31,726 nucleotides of DNA. It comes from Euryarchaeota archaeon UBA124. Lineage in GTDB: Archaea > Thermoplasmatota > Poseidoniia > Poseidoniales > Poseidoniaceae. Positions 21,979 through 31,166 of this stretch are shown one piece after another. The translations under genes and the position numbers were made by a program. The stretch is from contig DAPT01000055.1 of assembly GCA_002502215.1 (NCBI GenBank), positions 1 through 31,726 on the forward strand, read 5' to 3'. Under the pieces are notes generated by a model. The model did no database searches. It was not told the DNA's origin and saw only the letters and a program-made list of their open reading frames with translations. Position 1 is the first letter of the stretch, and every line of letters starts with the position of its first letter.

Positions 21979-23979
21979 CTATGCCTTTTCTTCCCAGTAT
22001 TGGTTTTCAGAAAGATCGGAGTCGACTGCATCAAGAATCTGCGCATCCAAATAAGTTCTCAAATCCTTACCTGCCAGCGCTCCCTCTTCTCGGTTTGAAA
22101 TCATTGATACGAGAAGCAAAGCAAGAAGGAAGAGGATGATTCCACCAACTGAGACAACTGCAATCGTTGCTGCTGAGAGCCCACCTTCGCTGGTTGTCAT
22201 GACTGGATTTGTATCGTCATCCATCACCATAATCTCTGCTGTGATGAGCGGCGAAGCCGAGGTTGTACCATCTTGGTACTGAACACCGCGCAATGAAATA
22301 GTGTGATTACCCATGATAGCGATACCAGGCAAATGTTCGATCTGGTGGATGATGTCAATGATGGACAATTCGCCCGTCGTATCACCTGGCTCGTAGGTAT
22401 GGATGTTGGACCAATCGTCGCGCAGGTGGTTGCTTCTCCATTGGACAGTCTCCATGTTTTCACTGACCTCAAAGGCAATACTGTCCCCACGCTCGAGGTG
22501 GATTCGATTGTCCAGTGTGGCCGGTGTTGAGACCACGACGCTGAGGTTTGTGTCAAACACATAGTCGCGCTCTGCGGCCTCAAGAAGAGCATCGAGGGCT
22601 CGTACTTCGCCGTGCCCATAGACATTGTTTTGACGGTTCTTTGGAATCAAATCTTCAGCACATGGTTCGTTTGCTCCCATGTAGTGGCACTGCCGATACG
22701 TTGCAGTTTCCTGCATAATGTTGCGAATGTCGAACGGTGAAAGATCTGGGTTGGCCTGAAGCATCAAGGCCGCTACACCGGCAGCACCCGGTGTCGCCAT
22801 GCTCGTGCCGCTGAAGGCGACATATCCGTCTCCTGTGTTGTGTGCGACCGACATTACGCTTGAGCCAACGTAGGCAATGTTTGGTTTGATTCGTCCTTCC
22901 TCAGTTGGACCCTGACTGCTGTAGACAGCAATACTGGAATCTTTATCGAGGGCGCCCACAGTAATGGCATCTTCAGCACTACCGGGGGTTCCAATTTGAG
23001 CTGAAACGCCGTTGTTTCCAGCAGCGATGAACAGGGCAATTCCTGCTCGAACCATTTCGTTTGCGTAACGATTTACGCTGTCTTCTTCTGAAGAGGTCCA
23101 TTCGATCGCTCCTGGCCCGCCGAGGCTCATTGACGCAGCACGAATGTTGTACTCGTATCGCTTTTCTACTGTCCATTCCATTCCGGCCATGACGGTCGCA
23201 AACGAACCACTTCCACCTGAATCGAGCACTTTGACTCCAACCAACGACGCTTGAGGAGCCATTCCTGGGTGTTCGTAAGTTGGAGCACCTGTTCCAGCAG
23301 TTGTTCCCGCACAGTGGGAACCATGTCCTTGGTCGTCGTAAGGGTAGACTTCGGTGCCGTTTGTCAGACTTGGATTGTTGACTGGGTCATAAAACCCAAT
23401 GACCTTTGGGTCGTATGTTTCTGGGTTATCGTCTTGGTCATCAAGACTGGAATGATTGCCGTCGATTCCCGTGTCGATGATGGCGACTGTTGTTCCGGAT
23501 CCATCGTAGCCTGTCTGTGCCCATGCTGTGTCAACCCCGTGGAGTACTGCAGCATCCCCGTTGGCGACGGTGAGAATTCCGTCGAGTTCAAGCATCACAA
23601 CTCCTGGGAGTTGGGAAGCCTCAAGGATGGAGCCAACAGGAACCCGCCCAGCGAGTGCATCAATGCCCTTCAATGTCCACTGATGATTGTAGTCAACTCG
23701 ATTCTCAAGCATTTTGATTTCAGCTTCGCCCGGAGTGTAAGAGAAGTCGATGATCAATGGCAACGTTTTGTCATCATCCAAGAAATATGGGTTCTTTTGA
23801 TGGACTTCAATCATGTCTCCAATGCCGTTTCCGTCTCGGTCGACTGTGGTTTCGACCCACCATCCCTCCTCGGTGTCGGAGGTGGATTCAATGGGTACTG
23901 TGGCAAGAACTGTCGGCAGGATAAACATGGCAAGACAGACGATTGTTAACGTAAAACGCGGCAACTTCGCACGGCTCAT
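21979..23979 (-). CDS. Subtilisin-family (S8) serine protease, membrane-anchored
   Basis: 666 residues. Signal peptide (about 8-27), then a calcium-type loop DRDGNGIGD (47-55), an I9-like propeptide (about 70-140), the S8 catalytic domain (about 150-440) with Asp169 (VAIIDTGIDG), His219 (DDQGHGSHCAGT), oxyanion Asn322 (AAGNNG) and Ser393 (SGTSMATP), a beta-rich region and a C-terminal transmembrane helix (about 617-640) with a charged cytoplasmic tail. The active site therefore faces outside. It may serve to degrade extracellular protein, as often in marine heterotrophic archaea. The gene is transcribed toward the molybdoenzyme genes with a 66-base gap. Divergent from the giant membrane protein gene. 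Confidence 0.95.
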   Translation of the reverse strand: MSRAKLPRFTLTIVCLAMFILPTVLATVPIESTSDTEEGWWVETTVDRDGNGIGDMIEVHQKNPYFLDDDKTLPLIIDFSYTPGEAEIKMLENRVDYNHQWTLKGIDALAGRVPVGSILEASQLPGVVMLELDGILTVANGDAAVLHGVDTAWAQTGYDGSGTTVAIIDTGIDGNHSSLDDQDDNPETYDPKVIGFYDPVNNPSLTNGTEVYPYDDQGHGSHCAGTTAGTGAPTYEHPGMAPQASLVGVKVLDSGGSGSFATVMAGMEWTVEKRYEYNIRAASMSLGGPGAIEWTSSEEDSVNRYANEMVRAGIALFIAAGNNGVSAQIGTPGSAEDAITVGALDKDSSIAVYSSQGPTEEGRIKPNIAYVGSSVMSVAHNTGDGYVAFSGTSMATPGAAGVAALMLQANPDLSPFDIRNIMQETATYRQCHYMGANEPCAEDLIPKNRQNNVYGHGEVRALDALLEAAERDYVFDTNLSVVVSTPATLDNRIHLERGDSIAFEVSENMETVQWRSNHLRDDWSNIHTYEPGDTTGELSIIDIIHQIEHLPGIAIMGNHTISLRGVQYQDGTTSASPLITAEIMVMDDDTNPVMTTSEGGLSAATIAVVSVGGIILFLLALLLVSMISNREEGALAGKDLRTYLDAQILDAVDSDLSENQYWEEKA

Positions 23980-24073
23980 GTTTAGCCCAAGAATTACTAT
24001 TGTTTGAACTCTTTCAATTCGAGTGTAAAAAAATCCATTCCAATTGCTACTCTGAGCGTTAATGCTGGGTGTT

Positions 24074-24083
24074 AATTTATATT
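24074..24083 (+). promoter_or_regulatory. Candidate TATA box for the giant membrane protein gene
   Basis: AATTTATATT-type stretch about 33 bases upstream of the ATG at 24112, preceded by purines. Transcription would start near 24105, so the mRNA has almost no leader. It lies in the 132-base space between the divergent protease gene and this gene. No equally clear box was found for the protease. Confidence 0.5.
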
Positions 24084-24111
24084 GTAATCCTCAAGTGTAG
24101 AACTGATTCAA

Positions 24112-27100
24112 ATGCCAGCACCACAGAGGAAACCCAAGCAAATGGTATCGATTGCGAACGATGCGATTTTCCCTAAAGAGGAGGATGAAATCCCATTCAA
24201 GCCAGTTATAGTACGTGCGCCTGGACACACCAACGGTGATTCACTCGAACGATTTACTGAAATCATCATGTTTGGCGTAGCTATGGTCGGGATTTGGATA
24301 GGGCTTTTCCTCATCGCATACGGCGGGGATGTGGGCGAAGAGCGATACATGGTTCTTTTTGCAGGAGGCCTTATCTCTGCGGCAATTGCCCTCTTTATGG
24401 TCGAATTTCAGGCGAAAAAGAATGAATATCACCTGATGATTTCTCAAAATTACCTACTCGGACTCTCCTTCTTTTTCATGGCTGTTGGAACACTTTGGGG
24501 CATCCGATATCTTGGTGGATTCTTTACAGTGAACGAGCTCATATTCGAAGGAACACTCAGCATGGGTGTAATCGATGACGAGGGCATCTACAATCCAGGC
24601 CCGAATATGATCTACGCTCAAGCATTGGGTGCTGTTGCTATGTGGTTCGCTCATCAACGAATCCTCGATCGGTACAAAGGAGACACATCCTTTGGATGGG
24701 CAGTTGCAACATACATCCCACTTGCGCTGCTGCTGGTTGGCGTAGGAAGATGGATTGTGTACGCCGATTATGAAGTCTCATACCCACTCGGAATCTCGAT
24801 TGTTGGTCTGTGTGGTCTTGCGATGTACAGTGCATTAATGTCGAACAAAGCGATCAACTTCGCTGTTGTAAGCGTTGTCTCAGGCATCATCCCAATCATC
24901 TACGAAGTTCTCAATGAAAACGCCATAGAAGGTGGCGAAGGTGGCGCCCTCTCGCTGCTTATCTTCATCCTCATCATTCAGGGATACATGGCCGGAAACG
25001 AGCGATTGAAGCAAAGCCTTGCTGAGAAAATGTCGTTCTTCGTGATTGGTGTAGTCGTTATTGCAATGCTGTATGCAAGCATCGGCGACCTCAATCTCGT
25101 CCTTGGCCCATTAAAGTCATCCAACTTAAGCGATGGAGGCCTTGGAGCGTTTGTCACGCTACCTGTTGCATTGTGGATAACAGTCCTGTGCGCATATTTC
25201 CCAGCCACACTTCGAAACAGGGTCCCTGCCATGCCGATTGGGCTTGCTTTTTCATTATGGACACTGAACGGCGATGAGGCGATTGTTCCTTGGACTCTTG
25301 CCTTGATTATGATTTCCTACATGCTCTTCTATGCCAAGGCAACGCGAATGTGGGTTGCAAACCTTACGTTGTCGGCCCTGTCGTTTTCGTACCTCCTCAG
25401 TGATCGCATTGGTTACGGTGTTAACCAAGTTGAAGTTGATATTGCGATTGCAATCGGCATTGTTGTCGTCGCCGAAACGGCACGTCGGCTGGAAAAAGTC
25501 TCGATTTGGAGCAGTGTACAAACCGTCACATTCATTGCATTAAGCAGCACAATTCTTGATTCAGACTATTGGTTTGTGAGATGGATTTTCGTTGTCTATC
25601 TGCTTGGGATGGTCTATGAGTCGATGCTCAAAGCACGCAATGGAGACGACCTTGAGAAACGCAACGCAACGCTTGCACTTCTCACCTCACTCATCATAAG
25701 CTCAGGTTTGCTATTGGGTAGGAAACTCGAGATTTCAGATTCTTATGCGATTCCGGCACTCAGCGGAATATCCCTCGAATACCTCGTCCTTGGGCTGATC
25801 GTCTATGCACTGTTCAACACCGTCCGTGATGTGGAAGTTGATGTTGGCAGTTTGCTCCGCTTACTCGAATTAAGGGCTGCGGGCGCTTACGCGTACGATT
25901 CCGAAACCAATGCTTGGTACATCAAAGAACCTGAAGAGATGGAAATTCTTGATGAGGCTTCCTTCGGCTCCATAGGTCGGATTTCATTGGCATTTTCGTT
26001 GCTTGCAATTACTAGAGGAATAAGCACAATTAATGCCGATGTAATTTCGGGTGATGGTTTCTACTTTGTTGGATTGTACATCCTGCCGGTCAGCTTTTTG
26101 TTTTGGGAAATCAATTCAATGGACAAAATTTCATCGCAAAGCCGAATGATTGGTGCGTTTATGCTTCTTATTATCGCGGCCTCTGCGATGCCGCTCATGC
26201 TCGAGGCTGCTCAGCAAGACAGTGATGGCTTATTCCAAGCAGGTATTCTGTTCGACATCCTCTTCCTTTCAGCACCTATCGGGGCGTTTGTTCTCATCAA
26301 TAAACGAGGTCTCGACAGAGATCATCTTAGCCGAGGCGCTGACCAAGTCATGCTTTGTGTTTTACTCGGTATAGGAATGATGGATCAATCCGGTGGACTC
26401 TTGTTCCTCAGCATGTACGGCCTTGTTTCTTTGGTTGCAGCACAATACAGACATCATGGCGTAACAATGCTTGCACCTTTGGCCACCATCTCAACGCTCT
26501 GGCTCGGAGAGAACGGAATCGCCTACTCGTTTTTGGAATCCACCGTCTTCTCGTCAGATCCATCGGAGATTGGCACAGTACGACCTCCGCTTTGGTTCAC
26601 ACCGGTGACAGGCACGCTTGTTGCGGCCCATATGTTGATGCCAATTGCTTGGAGTATTCGTGAAGTTCAGCTAAAGGAAGATCAAGAGAATCCATTCCCT
26701 TACTTCTTGCCTATGGTTTGGTTCGTGTTGGCGATTTGGGCAGTTCTACCATCAGCATCATGGTTACCGCTCATCGCATGTATGTTTGGCCTACTCAACG
26801 CGTGGGTCCGTGGAGACATCAACCTGATACCAATGCTCTCGGTTGGCCTCATGATCTCATTCATGATCGGTTTCGCAGATGGCATGTTTGAGAATCCTTT
26901 TGACGTCTTTGGTTATTCAATGCTATTTTCAGGAATAGCGATTTATTTCCTATGGGTAGCAAGCAACAACGGAATATTGCAAATGAATGTCATCGACGAG
27001 GAACGATTGGAAAAGATCATGCCATATACTCTGGATACACAACTCCGTTTCCTTGCGATTGCTTCTCTTCTCCTTTCGTTTAACGTTGTTAACGGTATGG

Positions 27101-28095
27101 GGATGTTGGTTGGAAGTGCTTGGGTTACCTACGAGGCAATTCAAAAAGGAGACAAGGTATCGATTCTTTTCTTGCCATTGGTCGATGGATTAGCGGCAAT
27201 GAATCTCATTCATCAGTTTCACGTTGGACCGCTAGCAATGCGGAATTTCTTAGCCGGTGGAATCTTCTTCCTCGAGGGGGCTGCCATGATTTACTTGTCG
27301 TCAAAAACCGACGCAGTTTACGATTCAAAGGTTTTCGAATGGAAGGATGACGATGAATTCTTCCAGTACATCGAATATATGGGATTCTCAGGAGTCGTCG
27401 CCGCTTTGGGTGGAGTCATGCTCGCCTTTGGGGCAAACGATCAAACCGAACTCGCCCTTTTCCTGACAGCAACAATACTGACTGCGCTCGCAATCACTGG
27501 ATTTGATAAAACCCAGGCCGAGGTTCGATGGCGTCGTGGTCTCGGCGTATTCGGTTCAGTTCTCACACTGTTCATTTTGTTCATATACAACATTGAAAAT
27601 GATGGAGAAATATTGTTCAGAGGGCTCACACTTGTCTCCATTGGAATGCTTGCGCTAGGATACGGTTTCCTGTACATGAACCGTCGGTCGAGCTATGACA
27701 TTCATGACGTGGAAATTCCGCAAGTCTTCGATACTGCTGTACCTAAGCTCAAGCCAACGCCCGTTCAAGATCAAGAAGATGAGCAGGACGATGAAGATGA
27801 GGAAGACCTCGAATTGGAGGAAGCCTTGGAAGATGAGTTGGAAGAACTGGATGAATTAGATGAATTGGATGCGTTGGATGAAGTGGATGCGTTGGTTGAA
27901 ATGGCCTCAGAAATCGAGGATAAACAGAACAACATCGGTTACATCAAAACCTCGGAAGGCTTTGATGTCCGTTTACCAAAGGAATCGATTGAGACCATTG
28001 CTCGTACCATCGAAATGACGCCTCATGAGGGATTCAAGCCTGTGGTTCGAGTCAACATGCTTGGGCAAATCGTCCTCGACTTTGAGCCACTATGA
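24112..28095 (+). CDS. Giant polytopic membrane protein (about 36 helices) with acidic cytoplasmic tail
   Basis: 1327 residues. After a soluble N-terminus of about 45 residues, I count about 36 hydrophobic segments. They are broken by one soluble stretch of roughly 50 residues (around 580-630) and several short loops. The last helix ends near 1185. The C-terminus then has a highly acidic run (around 1222-1275, rich in Asp/Glu/Leu) and a compact tail with GYIKTSEGFDVRLPKESIET and VVRVNMLGQIVLDFEPL. I recognise no family with confidence; large DUF2339-like membrane proteins are the nearest thought. No catalytic motif, nucleotide site or binding signature is seen. The repeated helix pairs hint at internal duplication. 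Convergent overlap of six bases with the second subtilase. Confidence 0.8.
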   Translation: MPAPQRKPKQMVSIANDAIFPKEEDEIPFKPVIVRAPGHTNGDSLERFTEIIMFGVAMVGIWIGLFLIAYGGDVGEERYMVLFAGGLISAAIALFMVEFQAKKNEYHLMISQNYLLGLSFFFMAVGTLWGIRYLGGFFTVNELIFEGTLSMGVIDDEGIYNPGPNMIYAQALGAVAMWFAHQRILDRYKGDTSFGWAVATYIPLALLLVGVGRWIVYADYEVSYPLGISIVGLCGLAMYSALMSNKAINFAVVSVVSGIIPIIYEVLNENAIEGGEGGALSLLIFILIIQGYMAGNERLKQSLAEKMSFFVIGVVVIAMLYASIGDLNLVLGPLKSSNLSDGGLGAFVTLPVALWITVLCAYFPATLRNRVPAMPIGLAFSLWTLNGDEAIVPWTLALIMISYMLFYAKATRMWVANLTLSALSFSYLLSDRIGYGVNQVEVDIAIAIGIVVVAETARRLEKVSIWSSVQTVTFIALSSTILDSDYWFVRWIFVVYLLGMVYESMLKARNGDDLEKRNATLALLTSLIISSGLLLGRKLEISDSYAIPALSGISLEYLVLGLIVYALFNTVRDVEVDVGSLLRLLELRAAGAYAYDSETNAWYIKEPEEMEILDEASFGSIGRISLAFSLLAITRGISTINADVISGDGFYFVGLYILPVSFLFWEINSMDKISSQSRMIGAFMLLIIAASAMPLMLEAAQQDSDGLFQAGILFDILFLSAPIGAFVLINKRGLDRDHLSRGADQVMLCVLLGIGMMDQSGGLLFLSMYGLVSLVAAQYRHHGVTMLAPLATISTLWLGENGIAYSFLESTVFSSDPSEIGTVRPPLWFTPVTGTLVAAHMLMPIAWSIREVQLKEDQENPFPYFLPMVWFVLAIWAVLPSASWLPLIACMFGLLNAWVRGDINLIPMLSVGLMISFMIGFADGMFENPFDVFGYSMLFSGIAIYFLWVASNNGILQMNVIDEERLEKIMPYTLDTQLRFLAIASLLLSFNVVNGMGMLVGSAWVTYEAIQKGDKVSILFLPLVDGLAAMNLIHQFHVGPLAMRNFLAGGIFFLEGAAMIYLSSKTDAVYDSKVFEWKDDDEFFQYIEYMGFSGVVAALGGVMLAFGANDQTELALFLTATILTALAITGFDKTQAEVRWRRGLGVFGSVLTLFILFIYNIENDGEILFRGLTLVSIGMLALGYGFLYMNRRSSYDIHDVEIPQVFDTAVPKLKPTPVQDQEDEQDDEDEEDLELEEALEDELEELDELDELDALDEVDALVEMASEIEDKQNNIGYIKTSEGFDVRLPKESIETIARTIEMTPHEGFKPVVRVNMLGQIVLDFEPL

Positions 28096-29472
28096 TTCCT
28101 CTTTCTCAAAGAGAGCAATCCGATCAATGACCGTGTCTTGGCCGGGCGCAGAGGGGTAAACACCCCAGTATGCCTCACGCGCTTCTTGGTTGATGCTCAT
28201 GCAGAGAACAACATCTCCTGAACGATCAGTCATCGGTTGGCTTCCATTCAGGTGCATAAGCATTGGTTCAATGTTGGACATGTTGACTACGCCCCAACCA
28301 ACCTGTGTGCATGGAGCGACTGGAGAGACAGGAGTTGTTCCTGAGAGCGGATCCCATGTGGTGAAGGAGGGATACCATGCAGACAAATTCAATGCATTGC
28401 GTACCTCTGAATTTCGGAGGGTAAATGTCTCGCCTTCGGAGGTATTTCCAGCCACGAGGTAACCACCTCGTTCTGGGGATGCTCCAGAACCACCGTCATT
28501 GAATTCCTCTCTCAACTCTTGGAGGATGAAGGACAAGATTCCTGCAGTTCGTGGGGTTGCGAAAGACGTTCCTGACGTCTCGTGGTATCCATCCGTATCA
28601 TCGTGATTTGGCAAGACCTGGGTCCAATCGGCTGCAATGTCTGGATAGGAACCACTCATCGTCTCTTTTTGGTCATCCCCTTCCTCAGCATACCCAGCGA
28701 TACCAATGGACCAAGGCGGACCTGCAGTAGCATCTTGGACAGCAGGAGAGGGCGTGTTGTCTGCAGCACCTGTGTGAATCTTGTTATTATCAACAACGGC
28801 TTCGTACGTCCCAGTCTCAATGCCTGGTACAGGAAGCGAGCCTATGGCACCGAACGAAGTAGAGATAATGTCAACAAGAGGCTGATTCGATGCAGCAAGG
28901 ACGGCTTCAGTACTGAATCCTTCTACGAAGAAAATCACAGCGTCTGGGTTTGCATCGAGTACAGCCCCCGTAACCGCTGTTCCGTGACCATCTGAAGGGT
29001 CATCGAGAATGTGAATATCGGTCCCCCCATCCGGTGATGTTCCGATGATTTTTGTTCCGTGGAAATAGACGATGTCAGAGGTTGTTATTGTATCCCAGCA
29101 CGATTCTTTGTCCGCTTGATAGCGTTCTTCCCACGAGCCTTCAAAGGTAGTGTCGCAGGTTTTGGTAACACCTAGTGAGTCAAGAAGCCAATCTGGATAG
29201 ACCTCGTCCGTACGGAAGTGGTCGTGATAGACATTGATACCGGTATCAACAGGCGCCACAACTGAGTACGTTCTCCAACCTGTATCGGTACTTGTTTCGA
29301 TGGATGAACTTGAATTTTCGTCTGAAAAATCCCAGGCAGATGATGCAAAATACCAACCACAAACTGCAAGAAGGAGCACAACAATCAGCCAGGTTCGGAA
29401 TTTAAGCTTAAAGAGCCAGATGTCGACTGCCTCCCTCGCAACTGCCGTACCAACATCCACTGCATCGACCAT
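28090..29472 (-). CDS. Second subtilisin-family (S8) protease, N-terminally anchored
   Basis: 460 residues. A single transmembrane helix (about 27-46) after a 26-residue N-terminus suggests a signal anchor with the protease outside. Catalytic residues fit S8: Asp76 (VVAPVDTGIN), His163 (PSDGHGTAVTG) and Ser303 (ETSGTSFATPRTAG). The oxyanion region reads TGAADN (234-239) instead of the usual AAGN, so the site is altered. No I9 propeptide is apparent, and the domain is shorter than the other subtilase. Extra cysteines in CDTTF and SCWDT may form a disulfide. The final bases overlap the giant membrane protein gene, and orn starts 70 bases away in the other direction. The ATG at 29472 has no clear ribosome binding site. 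Confidence 0.9.
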   Translation of the reverse strand: MVDAVDVGTAVAREAVDIWLFKLKFRTWLIVVLLLAVCGWYFASSAWDFSDENSSSSIETSTDTGWRTYSVVAPVDTGINVYHDHFRTDEVYPDWLLDSLGVTKTCDTTFEGSWEERYQADKESCWDTITTSDIVYFHGTKIIGTSPDGGTDIHILDDPSDGHGTAVTGAVLDANPDAVIFFVEGFSTEAVLAASNQPLVDIISTSFGAIGSLPVPGIETGTYEAVVDNNKIHTGAADNTPSPAVQDATAGPPWSIGIAGYAEEGDDQKETMSGSYPDIAADWTQVLPNHDDTDGYHETSGTSFATPRTAGILSFILQELREEFNDGGSGASPERGGYLVAGNTSEGETFTLRNSEVRNALNLSAWYPSFTTWDPLSGTTPVSPVAPCTQVGWGVVNMSNIEPMLMHLNGSQPMTDRSGDVVLCMSINQEAREAYWGVYPSAPGQDTVIDRIALFEKEES

Positions 29473-29542
29473 GAATGACCCTGCACCATCACCATCAAGA
29501 AGCCTACGCCGACTTCAAGAACCGAATTCTCTTCGCTGAAAC

Positions 29543-30091
29543 ATGGACGACCCAAACAAACGAATGGTATGGATTGACCTTGAAATGACGGGATTGGATC
29601 TTGAACGTGAAAGCATCATTGAGATTGCAACAATCATCACAGATTCTGAACTTAACATCATTGCTGAAGGACCAAACCTCGCAATATCAGTATCAGAAGA
29701 ACTCATTGAAGGGATGGATGAATGGAATACTCGACACCACTTTGCAAGTGGATTGATCGAACGGGTTCGACACGATTCCGTCAGTCTGGAGGAAGCTGAG
29801 CGACAGACACTTGAATTCATCAAACAATACGTTCCTAGACGAACGGCGCCTCTGTGTGGAAATTCGGTCTGGAACGATCGTCAGTTTCTGGTAAAGGAAA
29901 TGCCAGAAGTTGCAAAATATCTTCACTATCGTATGGTTGATGTAACGGCGATCAAGGAACTGGTTCGACGTTGGTATCCAGATGTTCCAAGATTCAGTAA
30001 AAAGGCAGCACACTTAGCGCTCGATGATATCCGTGAATCGGTTCATGAATTGGCGTATTTCAGAGAACACGTCTTCATCGACCGTCCGTAA
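29543..30091 (+). CDS. orn: Oligoribonuclease (DEDDh 3'-5' exoribonuclease)
   Basis: Degrades very short RNAs (2-5 nt, including pGpG) to mononucleotides. 182 residues, the usual length. All DEDDh residues are visible: Asp12 and Glu14 in WIDLEMTGLD, Asp112 in SVWNDRQFL, and His157 and Asp162 in KKAAHLALDDIRES. The match to bacterial and eukaryotic Orn is strong along the whole length. Orn is known mainly from proteobacteria, actinobacteria and eukaryotes, and most archaea lack it, so transfer is plausible. No TATA box or ribosome binding site is evident. Its 3' end overlaps that of the convergent reductase gene by 17 bases. Confidence 0.95.
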   Translation: MDDPNKRMVWIDLEMTGLDLERESIIEIATIITDSELNIIAEGPNLAISVSEELIEGMDEWNTRHHFASGLIERVRHDSVSLEEAERQTLEFIKQYVPRRTAPLCGNSVWNDRQFLVKEMPEVAKYLHYRMVDVTAIKELVRRWYPDVPRFSKKAAHLALDDIRESVHELAYFREHVFIDRP

Positions 30092-31157
30092 CGAATCCTT
30101 TCCAACGGCGCATGTACTCAACGAAGGTTGGGCTAAGGTTGGCTCGACGCAATTCTTCGGGAGTGAACGGAGGATGGGATGGCCTGTACTCGGCATCAAG
30201 AACCTGCTTTGCCCAATCAGGATGTGGTAGTGCTACTCGTGCAACACCGACTGCCTGTGTTCCCTCATCGAGAACGAACTGTGCATCTTTTGCCGTCCAA
30301 ACCGAACCTGTGGAAACAATCGGTATGGAATTTGAAAACATCGAGCATATTTCTTTGGTGATGCTCTTGCCATTTGGTTGCACTTCGAACACATCCCAAC
30401 ACGAGATATGGATTGCATCAATCTCTTCCTTGATGAGGAAATCAATCACCTTCTTTGTATCATCGAGTGTAATTCCGATATCATCTGAAACGGGAGATAA
30501 ACGAACCATGATTGCAAATTCAGGGGCAACAGCCTCCCTGATACCCCGGATAATCTCAATCAAAAAGTTACAGCGGGCGTGTACATCGCCTCCGTATCGA
30601 TCGTTGCGCCGATTGGTGTTGCTCCCTAGAAATTGTCCAATAAGGTAGCCATGTGCTCCATGCAATTCGATTCCATCAAATCCTGCGGTCTCACAGCGTT
30701 TTGCTGCATGGATGAATGCGAGAACTGATTCTTCAACTTCCTCCGTTGTCAGGGCCCTCGAAACGCCTTCCTTCTGAGAAATAAAATTCTCACTCGCAGA
30801 GCAAGGTTGCTTTCCAGTTATTGCTGATGGGGCTCGCATGCCTCCGTGAAAAAGTTGAACAAAGGAACGCGACTCTCCTTCCCTCAATTTTGTTGCTAAC
30901 GTCGTAAGTCCGGGAAGATGATGATCACTCCAAACACCAAATTCTCCGTCCCAGCCTTGACCGGATTCCTGAACATGGGATGCAGCGGTTGTAATGATTC
31001 CAAACCCGCCCACTGAACGTCGATGGAGGAAATTGATTTCATCTTCAGAAAGCGTTCCATCGTCGTGACTTTGTTTGTTCGTCATGGCAGCGAGAACACT
31101 CCGATTTGGAATGACCAAACCGTTTCGCATTTCCCACGAATCGCTCATTGAACGCAT
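30075..31157 (-). CDS. NADH:flavin oxidoreductase, Old Yellow Enzyme family
   Basis: 360-residue FMN-dependent barrel that reduces activated C=C bonds. Landmarks are an N-terminal RNGLVIPNRSVLAAMTN, FVQLFHGGMR, the substrate/FMN motif HGAHGYLIGQFLGSNTN followed by RRNDRYGG, IMVRLSPV and VSTGSV near the end of the barrel. The FAD/4Fe-4S part of 2,4-dienoyl-CoA reductase (FadH) is absent, so this is the single-domain type. Length and motifs fit well; the physiological substrate is unknown. ATG 31157 follows the xdhC stop by nine bases, so the two are likely one transcript. A second ATG three codons later is possible. Confidence 0.9.
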   Translation of the reverse strand: MRSMSDSWEMRNGLVIPNRSVLAAMTNKQSHDDGTLSEDEINFLHRRSVGGFGIITTAASHVQESGQGWDGEFGVWSDHHLPGLTTLATKLREGESRSFVQLFHGGMRAPSAITGKQPCSASENFISQKEGVSRALTTEEVEESVLAFIHAAKRCETAGFDGIELHGAHGYLIGQFLGSNTNRRNDRYGGDVHARCNFLIEIIRGIREAVAPEFAIMVRLSPVSDDIGITLDDTKKVIDFLIKEEIDAIHISCWDVFEVQPNGKSITKEICSMFSNSIPIVSTGSVWTAKDAQFVLDEGTQAVGVARVALPHPDWAKQVLDAEYRPSHPPFTPEELRRANLSPTFVEYMRRWKGFVTDGR

Positions 31158-31166
31158 AGGACAGCC

